A stretch of 64,000 nucleotides of DNA from Cochleicola gelatinilyticus (lineage in GTDB: Bacteria > Bacteroidota > Bacteroidia > Flavobacteriales > Flavobacteriaceae). A program made the translations under genes and the position numbers. Each line of letters begins with the position of its first letter. Position 1 is the stretch's first letter. The notes under the pieces were generated by a model, which was given only the letters and a program-made list of their open reading frames with translations, was not told the origin of the DNA and made no database searches. The DNA lies in assembly GCF_001637325.1 (NCBI RefSeq), contig NZ_LRXL01000026.1:682001-746000 (forward strand), in the 5' to 3' direction. Positions 1 to 8,847 of the stretch are shown piece by piece.

Positions 1-2306
1 TCAATCTCGGGTCGTTTCGCTAACGGAATATCGGTTTCAGAATAACTAAAATTGTCAAGATTCGCATATAAACTGAAGAAGCTATAGGTATTGTAAAGGG
101 TTCCGAAGAATTTATTGCGTACTTCAGCAATTCCGTCGCTATCAAATTTTAAATTATCCCACGGATTCGCATTGCTAATCATATACCATCGCGTAGCATC
201 GGGACCGTAGGTTTTTAAGGTATCGAAAGGATCTACAGCATTTCCAAGACGCTTCGACATTTTTTGTCCGTTCTTGTCGAGCACCAATCCGTTAGACACT
301 ACATTTTTATACGCAACATCATCAAAGATCATTGTAGCAATGGCATGTAACGTATAAAACCAACCTCGGGTTTGATCGACACCTTCTGCAATAAAATCTG
401 CTTTACGCCAAGTTTGCTCAACTTTTTCTTTGTTCTCAAACGGGTAATGCCACTGTGCATACGGCATCGAACCACTATCGAACCAAACGTCGATAAGATC
501 TGCCTCACGTTTCATAGGCTTTCCACTTTCTGAAACCAATACAATATCATCAACAATGTTTTTATGAAGATCTACCGTATTATAATTTTCTTCGGAAAAA
601 TCGCCAGCCACAAAATCTGAATAGATATCTTCCTTCATGAAACCTTTAGAAACAGCTTTTTCCATTTCTTGTTTCAATTCTTCAATAGAGCCGATAATTA
701 TTTCTTCTTTTCCATCATCAGTACGCCATAACGGAAGGGGAATTCCCCAGTATCGTGATCTCGAAAGGTTCCAGTCGTTGGCATTCGCTAACCAATTTCC
801 GAAGCGCCCTTCCCCAGTCGATTTTGGTTTCCAATTAACGGTTTCATTTAATTCGAACATCCGATCTCTAAAATCGGTCACTTTAATAAACCAAGAGTCT
901 AGCGGATAATATAAAATTGGTTTATCGGTTCGCCAGCAATTAGGGTAACTATGCACATATTTCTCTACGTGGAATGCTTTATTTTCGGTCTTTAGCTTAA
1001 TTGCCAATTCAACATCAACGCTCTTTTCTGGTGCTTCTCCATCATCATAATATTCATTTTTTACATATTTGCCGGCAAATTCTCCCATTTCGGGTCTAAA
1101 TTTCCCCTGCATATCTACTAACGGAACTAAATTATCTCCCTCATCTTTCACCAATAATGGTGGCACTTCTGGCACAGCTTCCTTAGCTACTTTCGCATCA
1201 TCGGCCCCAAAAGTAGGAGCGGTATGTACTATTCCGGTACCGTCTTCAGTAGTGACAAAATCTCCAGTAATGATTCTAAAAGCATTTTCGGGATGATCGT
1301 GTGGCTGCGCATAAGACAATAATTGTTCGTATCGAATTCCTTCAAGATCTTTTCCTTTAAATTCCGCAGCAATAAAATAAGGTATCTTTTTATCCCCTTG
1401 TTTGTAGGCTTCTAACGATTCTGCATTAGGTTTTTCTTCAAATTTTCCGCCAAATTGCTTTTCAACTAGATTTTTCGCTAAAACAACGTTGATCGGTTGA
1501 AACGTATATTGGTTATAAGAACGCACCAACACATAATCGATCTTTGCCCCTACGGTAAGTGCCGTATTACTTGGCAATGTCCAGGGTGTTGTCGTCCATG
1601 CTAGAAACCAGATATCGTTAGAGACTTCTGCCAGTACATCGGGTAACGTATCGGCTACGGCTTTAAACTGTGCTACAACAGTTGTATCGGTAACATCTTG
1701 ATAGGTTCCAGGTTGGTTTAACTCGTGCGAACTGAGTCCTGTCCCTGCCTTTGGAGAATATGGCTGTATGGTATACCCTTTATACATGAGCCCTTTGCCA
1801 TAGATTTCTTTTAACAGCCACCACACAGTCTCCATGTATTTGGGCTTATAGGTAATGTAAGGGTCTTCCATGTCTACCCAATACCCGTAACTTTCTGTAA
1901 CTTTATTCCAAGCATCGGTATAGCGCATTACGGCTTTTCGACAAGCCTCGTTATAGGCTTCAACAGAAATTTTGATTCCGATATCTTCTTTGGTAATTCC
2001 CAGTTCTTTTTCTACTCCTAACTCTATAGGTAGTCCGTGGGTATCCCAACCGGCTTTGCGGTCTACTTTAAATCCTTTTTGGGTTTTATAGCGACAGAAA
2101 ATATCTTTGATTGCACGTGCCATCACGTGGTGAATTCCAGGCATTCCGTTTGCCGATGGTGGCCCTTCGAAAAACACAAAGGGTTGGTTGTCTTCACGAA
2201 TGGAAATACTCTTTTCGAAAATGTTTTCTTTTTTCCAAAAATCGAGTACTTCCTTTCCCAGTTCAGGAAGGTCTAAGCCCTTGTATTCCTTAAATTTTGT
2301 GCTCAT
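1..2306 (-). CDS. ileS: isoleucine--tRNA ligase, 3' end cut by window
   Basis: This is class Ia isoleucyl-tRNA synthetase, a cytoplasmic enzyme that charges tRNA-Ile and edits misactivated valine. The window holds the first 768 residues; the family is about 1,130 residues in Bacteroidota, so the anticodon-binding C-terminus lies outside. Seen directly: the HIGH-like site as GMPGIHHVMAR with the two His at residues 59-60, the editing (CP1) region with WTTTPWTLPSN, and the KMSKR loop at residues 682-686 within GQKMSKRLGN. The ATG at 2306 gives MSTKFKEYKGLDLPEL, the usual start of this subfamily. Nothing suggests damage in the part that is visible. Confidence 0.97.
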   Translation of the reverse strand, partial: MSTKFKEYKGLDLPELGKEVLDFWKKENIFEKSISIREDNQPFVFFEGPPSANGMPGIHHVMARAIKDIFCRYKTQKGFKVDRKAGWDTHGLPIELGVEKELGITKEDIGIKISVEAYNEACRKAVMRYTDAWNKVTESYGYWVDMEDPYITYKPKYMETVWWLLKEIYGKGLMYKGYTIQPYSPKAGTGLSSHELNQPGTYQDVTDTTVVAQFKAVADTLPDVLAEVSNDIWFLAWTTTPWTLPSNTALTVGAKIDYVLVRSYNQYTFQPINVVLAKNLVEKQFGGKFEEKPNAESLEAYKQGDKKIPYFIAAEFKGKDLEGIRYEQLLSYAQPHDHPENAFRIITGDFVTTEDGTGIVHTAPTFGADDAKVAKEAVPEVPPLLVKDEGDNLVPLVDMQGKFRPEMGEFAGKYVKNEYYDDGEAPEKSVDVELAIKLKTENKAFHVEKYVHSYPNCWRTDKPILYYPLDSWFIKVTDFRDRMFELNETVNWKPKSTGEGRFGNWLANANDWNLSRSRYWGIPLPLWRTDDGKEEIIIGSIEELKQEMEKAVSKGFMKEDIYSDFVAGDFSEENYNTVDLHKNIVDDIVLVSESGKPMKREADLIDVWFDSGSMPYAQWHYPFENKEKVEQTWRKADFIAEGVDQTRGWFYTLHAIATMIFDDVAYKNVVSNGLVLDKNGQKMSKRLGNAVDPFDTLKTYGPDATRWYMISNANPWDNLKFDSDGIAEVRNKFFGTLYNTYSFFSLYANLDNFSYSETDIPLAKRPEI

Positions 2307-2457
2307 AAACGGTTGCCTTTCAATAAGGTTGCGAAAGTAAGAAATTTTGCTGAAAAAGGCTAGTAGGTTTAAAGTCAAAATCATTCCTGTTTTCAGCTTT
2401 CAACTTCGCTATAAATCTTTCCGAAGAAAATTCTATCTTTAGCCAAAACCTTATCAT

Positions 2458-3366
2458 TTGAAAAACTATTGTATCCTACTTGTTTTTGTTTCCTGTTCCG
2501 CTTTTTGCCAAAATTATGTAGACCTTTTAAAAGTAGGCTACGGACAAACATTTAATAACGATTATGTAAATACAGTAGGTAGCACTAATGTTTCTTCATT
2601 AGACATAGATCTTACAGTTCCTATAGTGTTGTCAGAGAAAAATGCTTTTATTACTGGGGTTGCATTTAGCACCAACCACCTAGAACTAGCTCCCAATACA
2701 TCAGCCACAACACTTTATAGTACAATTTTAAAACTGGGACTTGCCACTACTTTTAACGATACATGGAGTAGTACGTTAGTATTACTTCCGAAGATCGCCT
2801 CAGACTACAATGCTATAAAGGGTGATGATTTTTATTTTGGAGGATTGGGCTTGTTGAAATACCAAAAAAATGAACACTTAAAATATCGTTTTGGACTCTA
2901 CGCAACAACCGAAGCTTTCGGTTTTTTCACAACACCTATTATCGGGTGGTATTATTTAAGTAAGAACAATAAGTTTGAAATGGACATGTCGCTACCAATT
3001 GCCGCTGATGTAAATTATACCTTCGGAAAAACTACGGTTGGAGTAGATTATTACGGAATTGGTAGAAGTTTTCGTTTGTATGACGAAACTGATACTTCTG
3101 AACGCTATGTAGACCTTAGTTCACTTGAATTTTCAAGTTATATACAGCTAAATCTATTAGAAAAAACGGTTCTTTTACGTGGAAAAATTGGGTACTCTAG
3201 CAATAATTACGAAGTGTATTCTAATGCAGAAAAAATCGATCTTGGAGTTTCTGCTTTCAGCTTTGGGGATGATAGAACTCAATTAAACCCAGATGTTTCA
3301 GGAGGATTCTTTGCTAAAATTGAAGCAATTTATCGCTTTAACTTACCCAGTACTTCTTCAGAATAA
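2458..3366 (+). CDS. exported outer-membrane beta-barrel protein (DUF6268-like)
   Basis: About 302 residues with an N-terminal signal peptide (MKNYCILLVFVSCSAFCQN) followed by alternating amphipathic strands rich in Tyr, Phe and Gly and ending in an aromatic strand (KIEAIYRFNL), the look of an outer-membrane barrel. It resembles the DUF6268 family of Bacteroidota, which has no known function. The start is a TTG; it is kept because the signal peptide begins exactly there and a -7-like box (TATCTTTA, 2434-2441) lies 16 bases upstream. It is divergent from ileS and probably monocistronic. The family assignment is from memory of the pattern and is moderate only. Confidence 0.7.
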   Translation: MKNYCILLVFVSCSAFCQNYVDLLKVGYGQTFNNDYVNTVGSTNVSSLDIDLTVPIVLSEKNAFITGVAFSTNHLELAPNTSATTLYSTILKLGLATTFNDTWSSTLVLLPKIASDYNAIKGDDFYFGGLGLLKYQKNEHLKYRFGLYATTEAFGFFTTPIIGWYYLSKNNKFEMDMSLPIAADVNYTFGKTTVGVDYYGIGRSFRLYDETDTSERYVDLSSLEFSSYIQLNLLEKTVLLRGKIGYSSNNYEVYSNAEKIDLGVSAFSFGDDRTQLNPDVSGGFFAKIEAIYRFNLPSTSSE

Positions 3367-3408
3367 TTTACTTTCTGGTATCTTTTTTATAAATTAGTAC
3401 ACTTTGTG

Positions 3409-3416
3409 TATATTTG
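3409..3416 (+). promoter_or_regulatory. -7 promoter box
   Basis: TATATTTG matches the Bacteroidota -7 consensus TAnnTTTG exactly. It sits 21 bases before the ATG at 3438 and overlaps the upstream in-frame TTG at 3414, so translation must begin at 3438. No clear TTG-type -33 box is visible at the expected distance. Confidence 0.55.
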
Positions 3417-3437
3417 ATTACAAAACTCCCCTGTTTT

Positions 3438-3998
3438 ATGTTAATTAAGTTAAGAAATGAAGTCTGGAAAGACTTCAAAAAGCCACATTGGCGCAATGAA
3501 GAATCGTTTAAGGTATCTAACTTCGGAAGGGTAATCACCTATAAAAAAAATCCGGAAGGCGAAATTTTAAAAGTAAGTTCTCTTGCAAAGTATGATGTTT
3601 TTTATGCTAGAAAAAAAGTTGGAAAATACGACTTGATCTATGTACATCGTGCTGTTGCTGAACTCTTTTTGGATAATCCAGAAAATAAAAAGTTTGTTAC
3701 GCATATTGATTTTGACAAACGGAATAATCGAGCGGAAAATCTCATGTTTGCAAACCGTGCTGAATTAACGGCTCATAATATGAAAAACCCAGCGGTCATT
3801 GCAGCAAAAGAAAAAACAAAGATAAAACCTCGCTATTCTAAATTAAATGCGGGAAGAGTAAAGCTTATAAAAAGAAAGATCTTCGACCCTAACAGAAAAA
3901 CACGAATGCGGCTTATTGCAAAACAATTCGGAATTTCTGAAATGCAATTATACCGCATTAAATCTGGAGAAAATTGGGGTCACGTTGAATACGAGTAA
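3438..3998 (+). CDS. NUMOD4/HNH endonuclease
   Basis: A 186-residue protein with the layout of small free-standing homing-type nucleases. Residues about 6-30 (EVWKDF...FKVSNFGRV) are the NUMOD4 motif. Residues about 60-110 match an HNH_3 core: VHRAVAELF, then NPENKKFVTHIDFDKRNN with the catalytic-type His, and RAENLMF. The C-terminus (RLIAKQFGISEMQLYRIKSG) is a helix-turn-helix of the kind used for target recognition. A more upstream TTG at 3414 lies inside the promoter box and is rejected. It stops 2 bases before the next gene, so the two are co-transcribed. No intron or intein host gene is near, so its target is unknown. Family call firm, role unknown. Confidence 0.8.
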   Translation: MLIKLRNEVWKDFKKPHWRNEESFKVSNFGRVITYKKNPEGEILKVSSLAKYDVFYARKKVGKYDLIYVHRAVAELFLDNPENKKFVTHIDFDKRNNRAENLMFANRAELTAHNMKNPAVIAAKEKTKIKPRYSKLNAGRVKLIKRKIFDPNRKTRMRLIAKQFGISEMQLYRIKSGENWGHVEYE

Positions 3999-4000
3999 CT

Positions 4001-4357
4001 ATGAATAGACAATGTCCCGAATGTGGTGAAAAAATTATTGGACGTTCCGACAAGAAATTTTGCAGTGATGCCTGCAGGAATGCTCATAACAATTCACTAA
4101 ATAAGGATCATAAAAATCTCGTTCGGAACGTAAACAACAGACTTCGAAAGAACTATCGAATTTTAGAGCAATTAAACACAAAAGACAAAACAAAAACCAC
4201 TAAAGAAAAGCTACTTAGGTTAGGGTTTAGTTTTAAGTTTTTTACGGGTCAATATATCACAAAAACTGGATCAACATATTTCTACGTGTATAACCAAGGA
4301 TATTTAGCCCTAGAAAATGACATCTATCTTCTTGTTAAAGTTGATCTTAGCTTGTAA
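4001..4357 (+). CDS. small zinc-ribbon protein
   Basis: 118 residues, starting with a four-Cys zinc ribbon: CPECG at residues 4-8 and FCSDACRNAH at about 20-29, the pattern of the DUF2116-type ribbon. A basic, helical middle segment (NVNNRLRKNYRILEQL) and a short C-terminal beta-rich part follow. Its start codon lies 3 bases after the stop of the HNH gene, so it is translationally linked with it. The basic helix suggests nucleic-acid binding, but that is inference. Similar short proteins occur in many flavobacteria without a known job. Confidence 0.65.
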   Translation: MNRQCPECGEKIIGRSDKKFCSDACRNAHNNSLNKDHKNLVRNVNNRLRKNYRILEQLNTKDKTKTTKEKLLRLGFSFKFFTGQYITKTGSTYFYVYNQGYLALENDIYLLVKVDLSL

Positions 4358-4402
4358 GAAATTACTCTCTTAATAGAGTATATTGGTTGTTGGTCTAATA
4401 TA

Positions 4403-4433
4403 TTTTGAGGATTCTAGAATCGCTCTATATTTG
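4403..4433 (+). promoter_or_regulatory. promoter for the lectin-like gene
   Basis: A -33 box TTTTG (4403-4407) and a -7 box TATATTTG (4426-4433) are separated by 18 bases, the textbook Bacteroidota arrangement. The ATG of the next gene is 17 bases downstream of the -7 box. Confidence 0.7.
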
Positions 4434-4450
4434 TTAGAAAATCACCTCAC

Positions 4451-4993
4451 ATGAAACAAATTATACTCATCGCTTTCATCCTTATTGGATGGAATGCAGT
4501 ATACTCCCAGGTAGGAATTGGCACTACAAATCCCGACCCCTCTGCTATATTAGATGTTTCTTCAGAAGATAGTGGAATCTTGATTCCTCGCCTGCCCTCA
4601 GCGAACAGAACCGCAATGCCAAACGTACAAGGAATGTTGGTGTACGATACCGATATTAATTCTTTCGTTTATAATGATGGCACTCAATGGGTTGTTTTGG
4701 TAAGTTCTATTAACAATAGTAATTTAACGCAAGCAGGAAGTTACGAAACAGGACCTATAGTTAGTGGATGGCAGTATTACGATGTTACTTTTAATACCCC
4801 GTTTGCTGCAGTCCCTTCGATAGTGATCTCATTTCGGGAAGGTGATGGAATTAATAATTCAGGGTCGAATTCTGTTGAACAAATAAAAGTAGCCAATGCT
4901 TCTGTTACTGGATTTACGATAGCTATAAACGATTCTGCTAACACCAATGATGTATTTATCGACTGGATCGCTACTGAAAGAACACAAAATTAA
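4451..4993 (+). CDS. secreted protein with H-type lectin-like C-terminus
   Basis: 180 residues. A signal peptide (MKQIILIAFILIGWNAVYSQ) is followed by VGIGTTNPDPSAILDVSS and SGILIPRL, a repeat unit found at the start of many Bacteroidota surface and tail-fibre-like proteins. The C-terminal part (residues about 98-178) has the beta-strand pattern Y-D-V-T-F ... F...PSIVISF ... VTGFTIAI ... DWIATE, which resembles the H-type lectin (GalNAc-binding) fold. It has its own good promoter. Its stop codon touches the stop of the opposing CBS gene with no gap. The lectin call is a resemblance, not a proven domain hit. Confidence 0.6.
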   Translation: MKQIILIAFILIGWNAVYSQVGIGTTNPDPSAILDVSSEDSGILIPRLPSANRTAMPNVQGMLVYDTDINSFVYNDGTQWVVLVSSINNSNLTQAGSYETGPIVSGWQYYDVTFNTPFAAVPSIVISFREGDGINNSGSNSVEQIKVANASVTGFTIAINDSANTNDVFIDWIATERTQN

Positions 4994-5458
4994 TTATTTC
5001 CAGGTTTGTCCTCGTAATTTTAAAGCCGCTTTTAAGACATCTTTTTGACTAATTTGCCCGACTAATTTTCCGTTTTCAACAATGGGGAATCTACGGTGTT
5101 TCGATTCTAAGAACTTATTCGCTGCATCGAAAACATTCATGTTACCATCGATCGTGTCCACATTTTTAGCCATGTGTTTCGATACGGTTACATCTTCCAT
5201 AGGTTGATTGTAATAACGGCTCTCACTAATTTGTTTCATACAATCCCCTTCAGAAATAATCCCGACAAGTTCATTTTTTTCATTTACGACTGGGCCACCT
5301 GATATTTTGTGCTTAACCAATAAGGTCATCACTTCCATAACAGATTGATCGGGACGAAATGTTGTTAAATTACGTGACATATAATCTGAAACTCGAATCC
5401 CTTCCGAAGCTCCTTTTTGAGGCGTAGCTCTTTTACCCATAAAACTTTTAATTCCCAT
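4994..5458 (-). CDS. CBS-domain pair protein
   Basis: 154 residues made up almost entirely of two CBS motifs: residues about 24-85 (VSDYMSRNLTTFRPDQSVME, ISGGPVVN, LVGIISEGDCM) and 90-150 (VSKHMAKNVDTID, RRFPIVENGKLVGQISQKDVL). Such stand-alone Bateman modules bind adenine nucleotides and regulate partner proteins; the partner here is not evident from context. The short N-terminus is basic. It converges on the lectin-like gene and is divergent from the M28 peptidase. Confidence 0.85.
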   Translation of the reverse strand: MGIKSFMGKRATPQKGASEGIRVSDYMSRNLTTFRPDQSVMEVMTLLVKHKISGGPVVNEKNELVGIISEGDCMKQISESRYYNQPMEDVTVSKHMAKNVDTIDGNMNVFDAANKFLESKHRRFPIVENGKLVGQISQKDVLKAALKLRGQTWK

Positions 5459-5576
5459 AATACCTGCATTTTATGTTTTCTAAGATAAGAAAAAACAAAA
5501 CGAAAACGTCCTCAATAAAACAAACAGTTCCCTCTTTTATGATAAAGTTGTATTTTTAAATCCCTAAACTGGGTTT

Positions 5577-7940
5577 ATGCGAAAATTAAGTGGTGTTCTT
5601 TCTTTATTAATTATTCTTCTATTACTCTACCTTTCATTTTTTACACTTATGCCTCAAAAGGGTAAAGATGCAAAAACACCGCTTACCGAATTCTCTTCAG
5701 AACGGGCACTAATCCCTCTTAAAGAAATAAGCAAAGCACCACATTATTTAGGTTCTAAAGAACACGAACGAGTTCGTAATTATTTGGTCGCACAATTAGA
5801 AGCACTAGGTCTCGAAACTGAAATACAAGAAGGCTTTGTTTTAAACACTTCTTCAAAGAGTCTCGACAAACCAAAAAATATAGTAGCTCGAATTAAAGGT
5901 GAGAATCCAACAAAGTCATTACTACTTTTATCGCATTATGATAGTGCGTTGGTTCCTTCGAACGGAGCCAGCGATGCGGGGAGTGGGATTGTAACTATTT
6001 TAGAATCGCTCCGTGCCTATCAGGCAAGCGGAAAAACTCCTAAAAATGATGTAATAATTCTCTTCAGCGATGGAGAAGAAATTGGATTAGATGGCGCTAA
6101 ATTATTCGTAAATGAACATCCATGGGCAAAAAACATCGGACTTATACTAAACTTTGAAGCTCGTGGAAGTGGTGGCCCAAGTAATATGATTCTTGAAACC
6201 AATCACGGAAATTCTAACCTTATTAAAGGTTTTATAGCGGCAAATCCGAAATTTCCAGTGAGTTCTTCCCTCATGTATAGTGTATATAAATTATTACCAA
6301 ACAGCACAGACTCGACAGTATTTAGGGAACGAGGCGATATCGATAGTTTCTTTTTTGCATTTATCGACGATCATTACGATTATCACACAGCAAACGATAC
6401 GTTCGAAAATCTAGACCGTAATACGCTACAACATCAAGGAAGTTACCTGCTACCATTACTTCATTATTTCGCTGATGCAGATTTATCTCAACTTCGCTCT
6501 GAAACAGATAATGTATATGTAAATCTTCCTTTTCTAAAATTAATTAGCTACCCTTTTTCTTGGATCTTACCAATGCTCTTACTGTGTGCTGCACTATTTA
6601 TTGTTTTGCTTTTCTTCGGAATTTCTAAAGGAAAACTGAAAGGTCGTACCATCGCAAAAGGCTTTGGAACCTTTTTACTTTCTTTAGTTCTATGCGGAGG
6701 CATTGGGTATTTTGGTTGGATTTTACTTCTGAAGCTGTATCCGCAATACAATGAAATTCAGCACGGATTTACCTATAATGGGCACGCATATATTGCGTTT
6801 TTTGTGTTGCTTTCTCTAGCCATTTTATTTAAGCTATATAAACGCTATAGCAAAAAAGATTTCGTTGCCGGTCTATACGTTGCACCTTTAACGTTCTGGT
6901 TGCTTGTAAATATCGTTGTAGTTATTTATTTAAAAGGAGCTGCCTTTTTTGTAATTCCGTTGTTTTTTGGATTAATTTCATTATTTCTATTAATTCATCA
7001 AGAACGTCCAAGTTTGTTGCTCTTAGCATTTTTAGCAGCACCAGCCTTATTTATATTGGGACCATTAATTCAGTTTTTTCCTGTTGGTTTAGGGTTAAAA
7101 ATGTTGGTGATTTCCTGTGTCTTCACCGTACTTTTATTCGGATTATTGCTTCCGGTATTTGGCTTTTATGTGTGGAAAAATATTAGTTCGCTTATATGCT
7201 TTATACTTGCGATTGTGTTTTTTATTACTGCCCATATTAGAAGTGATTTTTCTGAAAAAAGACAAAAACCGAACAGTCTTTTATTTTATAAAGATGCCGA
7301 TACGAACCAATCGTATTGGCTTACTTACGACTCTTTTATCGATGACTGGACTAAAGGATATTTGGGAGAAGATCCGGAAACAGCTTCAAATAAAAATCTT
7401 ATTACCTCTTACAGTAAATACAGCAGAGGCTATAGTTTTATTGCAGAGGCTCCAAATAAAAACATTCCGAAGCCAGCGATCGAAAAAACCCTTGATACAA
7501 TTTATAGTGGAAACAGAGATGTCACATTCACCATATATCCAAACAGAAATGTAAATCAGATAGAGCTCTATGCTGCTACCCCACATGCGATAACAAATAT
7601 TTCATTTAACGGTAAGAACCTTCCGTTACGAGATCGAACCAATAGTATTTTTGCTTCAAAAGACAAGAACAATTTAATTCGACATTATGTTTCAGATGGT
7701 GATTCACTTCGTGTTACTTATAGTTCGACTTCAGAAATACCCATTAAATTTACCCTCCAAGAGTATTCTTTCGATTTAATGTCGCATCCTCAATTTAGTA
7801 TAAATCCGCGTCCAAAAACGATGATGCCTAAACCGTTTGTCGTGACCGATGCTGTTGTATTAAAACACGAATTTACACCTACAGAACTTCCTCTTTCTAA
7901 TGCCATTCATGACACTTTAGTAAAAAACAACTATGAGTAA
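5577..7940 (+). CDS. membrane M28 family zinc peptidase
   Basis: 787 residues. An N-terminal membrane anchor (residues 7-25) precedes an M28 aminopeptidase domain. Metal-site residues are visible: H120 and D122 in LLSHYDSAL, D133 in NGASDAGSG, the E-E pair at 167-168 in FSDGEEIG, E194 in LNFEARG, and a C-terminal H in DDHYDYHTANDT. Residues about 320-555 form roughly eight further transmembrane helices, then an extracytoplasmic domain. This matches the Vps70/PFF1-like membrane-embedded M28 proteins. It overlaps the next gene by 8 bases (ATGAGTAA), so both are in one transcript. Substrate unknown. Confidence 0.88.
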   Translation: MRKLSGVLSLLIILLLLYLSFFTLMPQKGKDAKTPLTEFSSERALIPLKEISKAPHYLGSKEHERVRNYLVAQLEALGLETEIQEGFVLNTSSKSLDKPKNIVARIKGENPTKSLLLLSHYDSALVPSNGASDAGSGIVTILESLRAYQASGKTPKNDVIILFSDGEEIGLDGAKLFVNEHPWAKNIGLILNFEARGSGGPSNMILETNHGNSNLIKGFIAANPKFPVSSSLMYSVYKLLPNSTDSTVFRERGDIDSFFFAFIDDHYDYHTANDTFENLDRNTLQHQGSYLLPLLHYFADADLSQLRSETDNVYVNLPFLKLISYPFSWILPMLLLCAALFIVLLFFGISKGKLKGRTIAKGFGTFLLSLVLCGGIGYFGWILLLKLYPQYNEIQHGFTYNGHAYIAFFVLLSLAILFKLYKRYSKKDFVAGLYVAPLTFWLLVNIVVVIYLKGAAFFVIPLFFGLISLFLLIHQERPSLLLLAFLAAPALFILGPLIQFFPVGLGLKMLVISCVFTVLLFGLLLPVFGFYVWKNISSLICFILAIVFFITAHIRSDFSEKRQKPNSLLFYKDADTNQSYWLTYDSFIDDWTKGYLGEDPETASNKNLITSYSKYSRGYSFIAEAPNKNIPKPAIEKTLDTIYSGNRDVTFTIYPNRNVNQIELYAATPHAITNISFNGKNLPLRDRTNSIFASKDKNNLIRHYVSDGDSLRVTYSSTSEIPIKFTLQEYSFDLMSHPQFSINPRPKTMMPKPFVVTDAVVLKHEFTPTELPLSNAIHDTLVKNNYE

Positions 7941-8742
7941 AACTATTTCAATTGCTGGGTTAGGGTGGTTAGGACAACCCTTTGCACAACGTTTAATGAC
8001 GCTTGGCTATCGGGTTAAAGGGTCGGTGACAAGTCTAAAAAAGGCGAGTTCTTTTCAAAACAGAGGTTTTAATGCGTTTCCTTTAGAACTATCGGAACAA
8101 GGAATTAGCGGAGAACCCAAAGCTTTCTTGAAAGATGTAACAATATTGGTTTGCATGATTCCTCCAGGACTACGACGAAATACTGGAGCCGATCATGTTG
8201 CCAAAATGAAGCATTTTTTAGGTGCTATTGAAGCTAGCTCTGTAAAGAAATTAGTGTTGGTTAGTAGTACTTCTGTATACAGTGATTCACAAGGGCATGT
8301 TTTCGAAACGAATGTGCCAAAGCCCAACTCTAATGCAGGACTACAACTATTGGAAGTAGAGCAACTATTTTTTAATGCACCCTCTTTTAAAACGACTCTT
8401 GTGCGTTTTGGCGGCTTGTATGGGGGAAGTCGAGAACCTGTAAAATATCTCGCTGGTAGGACCGAACTTAATGGAGGTGCTGCTCCCGTAAATCTAATTC
8501 ACAGAGACGATGCTATTGGGATACTTTCAGAAATAATAAAACAAGATGCTTTTGGACATATTTTTAATGCGGTAAGTCCACAACATCCTTTAAAAAAAGA
8601 GTATTATACGCATCGGGCGAAGGAACTTCAATTAGAACCGCCAAATTTTTCAGAAGAAATAGAAAATAGAACATATAAAAAGGTCGATTCTAAAAACCTT
8701 GATCTTGTATTGGGATATTCATTTATACATGCATTAAACTAA
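7933..8742 (+). CDS. SDR-family NAD(P)-dependent epimerase-like protein (YeeZ-like)
   Basis: 269 residues with an N-terminal Rossmann fold: GLGWLGQPFAQRL at residues 9-21 is the dinucleotide-binding loop in the atypical GxGxxG form used by YeeZ/YefA-like extended SDRs. LVSSTSVY (about residues 112-119) carries the Ser/Tyr region and LIHRDDAIGIL the C-terminal signature. The start overlaps the end of the M28 gene by 8 bases. Substrate not predictable; the family is often annotated as nucleoside-diphosphate-sugar epimerase. A hairpin terminator follows at 8801-8824. Confidence 0.8.
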   Translation: MSKTISIAGLGWLGQPFAQRLMTLGYRVKGSVTSLKKASSFQNRGFNAFPLELSEQGISGEPKAFLKDVTILVCMIPPGLRRNTGADHVAKMKHFLGAIEASSVKKLVLVSSTSVYSDSQGHVFETNVPKPNSNAGLQLLEVEQLFFNAPSFKTTLVRFGGLYGGSREPVKYLAGRTELNGGAAPVNLIHRDDAIGILSEIIKQDAFGHIFNAVSPQHPLKKEYYTHRAKELQLEPPNFSEEIENRTYKKVDSKNLDLVLGYSFIHALN

Positions 8743-8800
8743 AATAGCCGGAACCAAAACTCTGTGTTCTTCCAATAAAAATTTATTCTATACAACAAAA

Positions 8801-8824
8801 AAAGGAGCCCTTTCGAGCTCCTTT
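8801..8824 (-). terminator. intrinsic terminator
   Basis: AAAGGAGC (8801-8808) pairs with GCTCCTTT (8817-8824) over an 8-base loop. Read on the minus strand the stem is followed by a run of T, so it best serves the M13 peptidase gene that ends at 8848; the stem could also stop the converging plus-strand transcript. Confidence 0.75.
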
Positions 8825-8847
8825 AATCTATTTAAAATTTGAATGTA

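Noticed and set aside
637-2293. Short plus-strand reading frames within the first 2.3 kb
   Set aside because: They lie opposite the strongly conserved ileS coding frame on the minus strand and have no recognisable content.
3414-3437. TTG start giving 8 extra residues for the HNH protein
   Set aside because: The codon is part of the TATATTTG -7 box, so it cannot be translated.
4451-4993. Phage tail gene
   Set aside because: No other phage gene nearby; the protein has its own promoter and a normal secretion signal.
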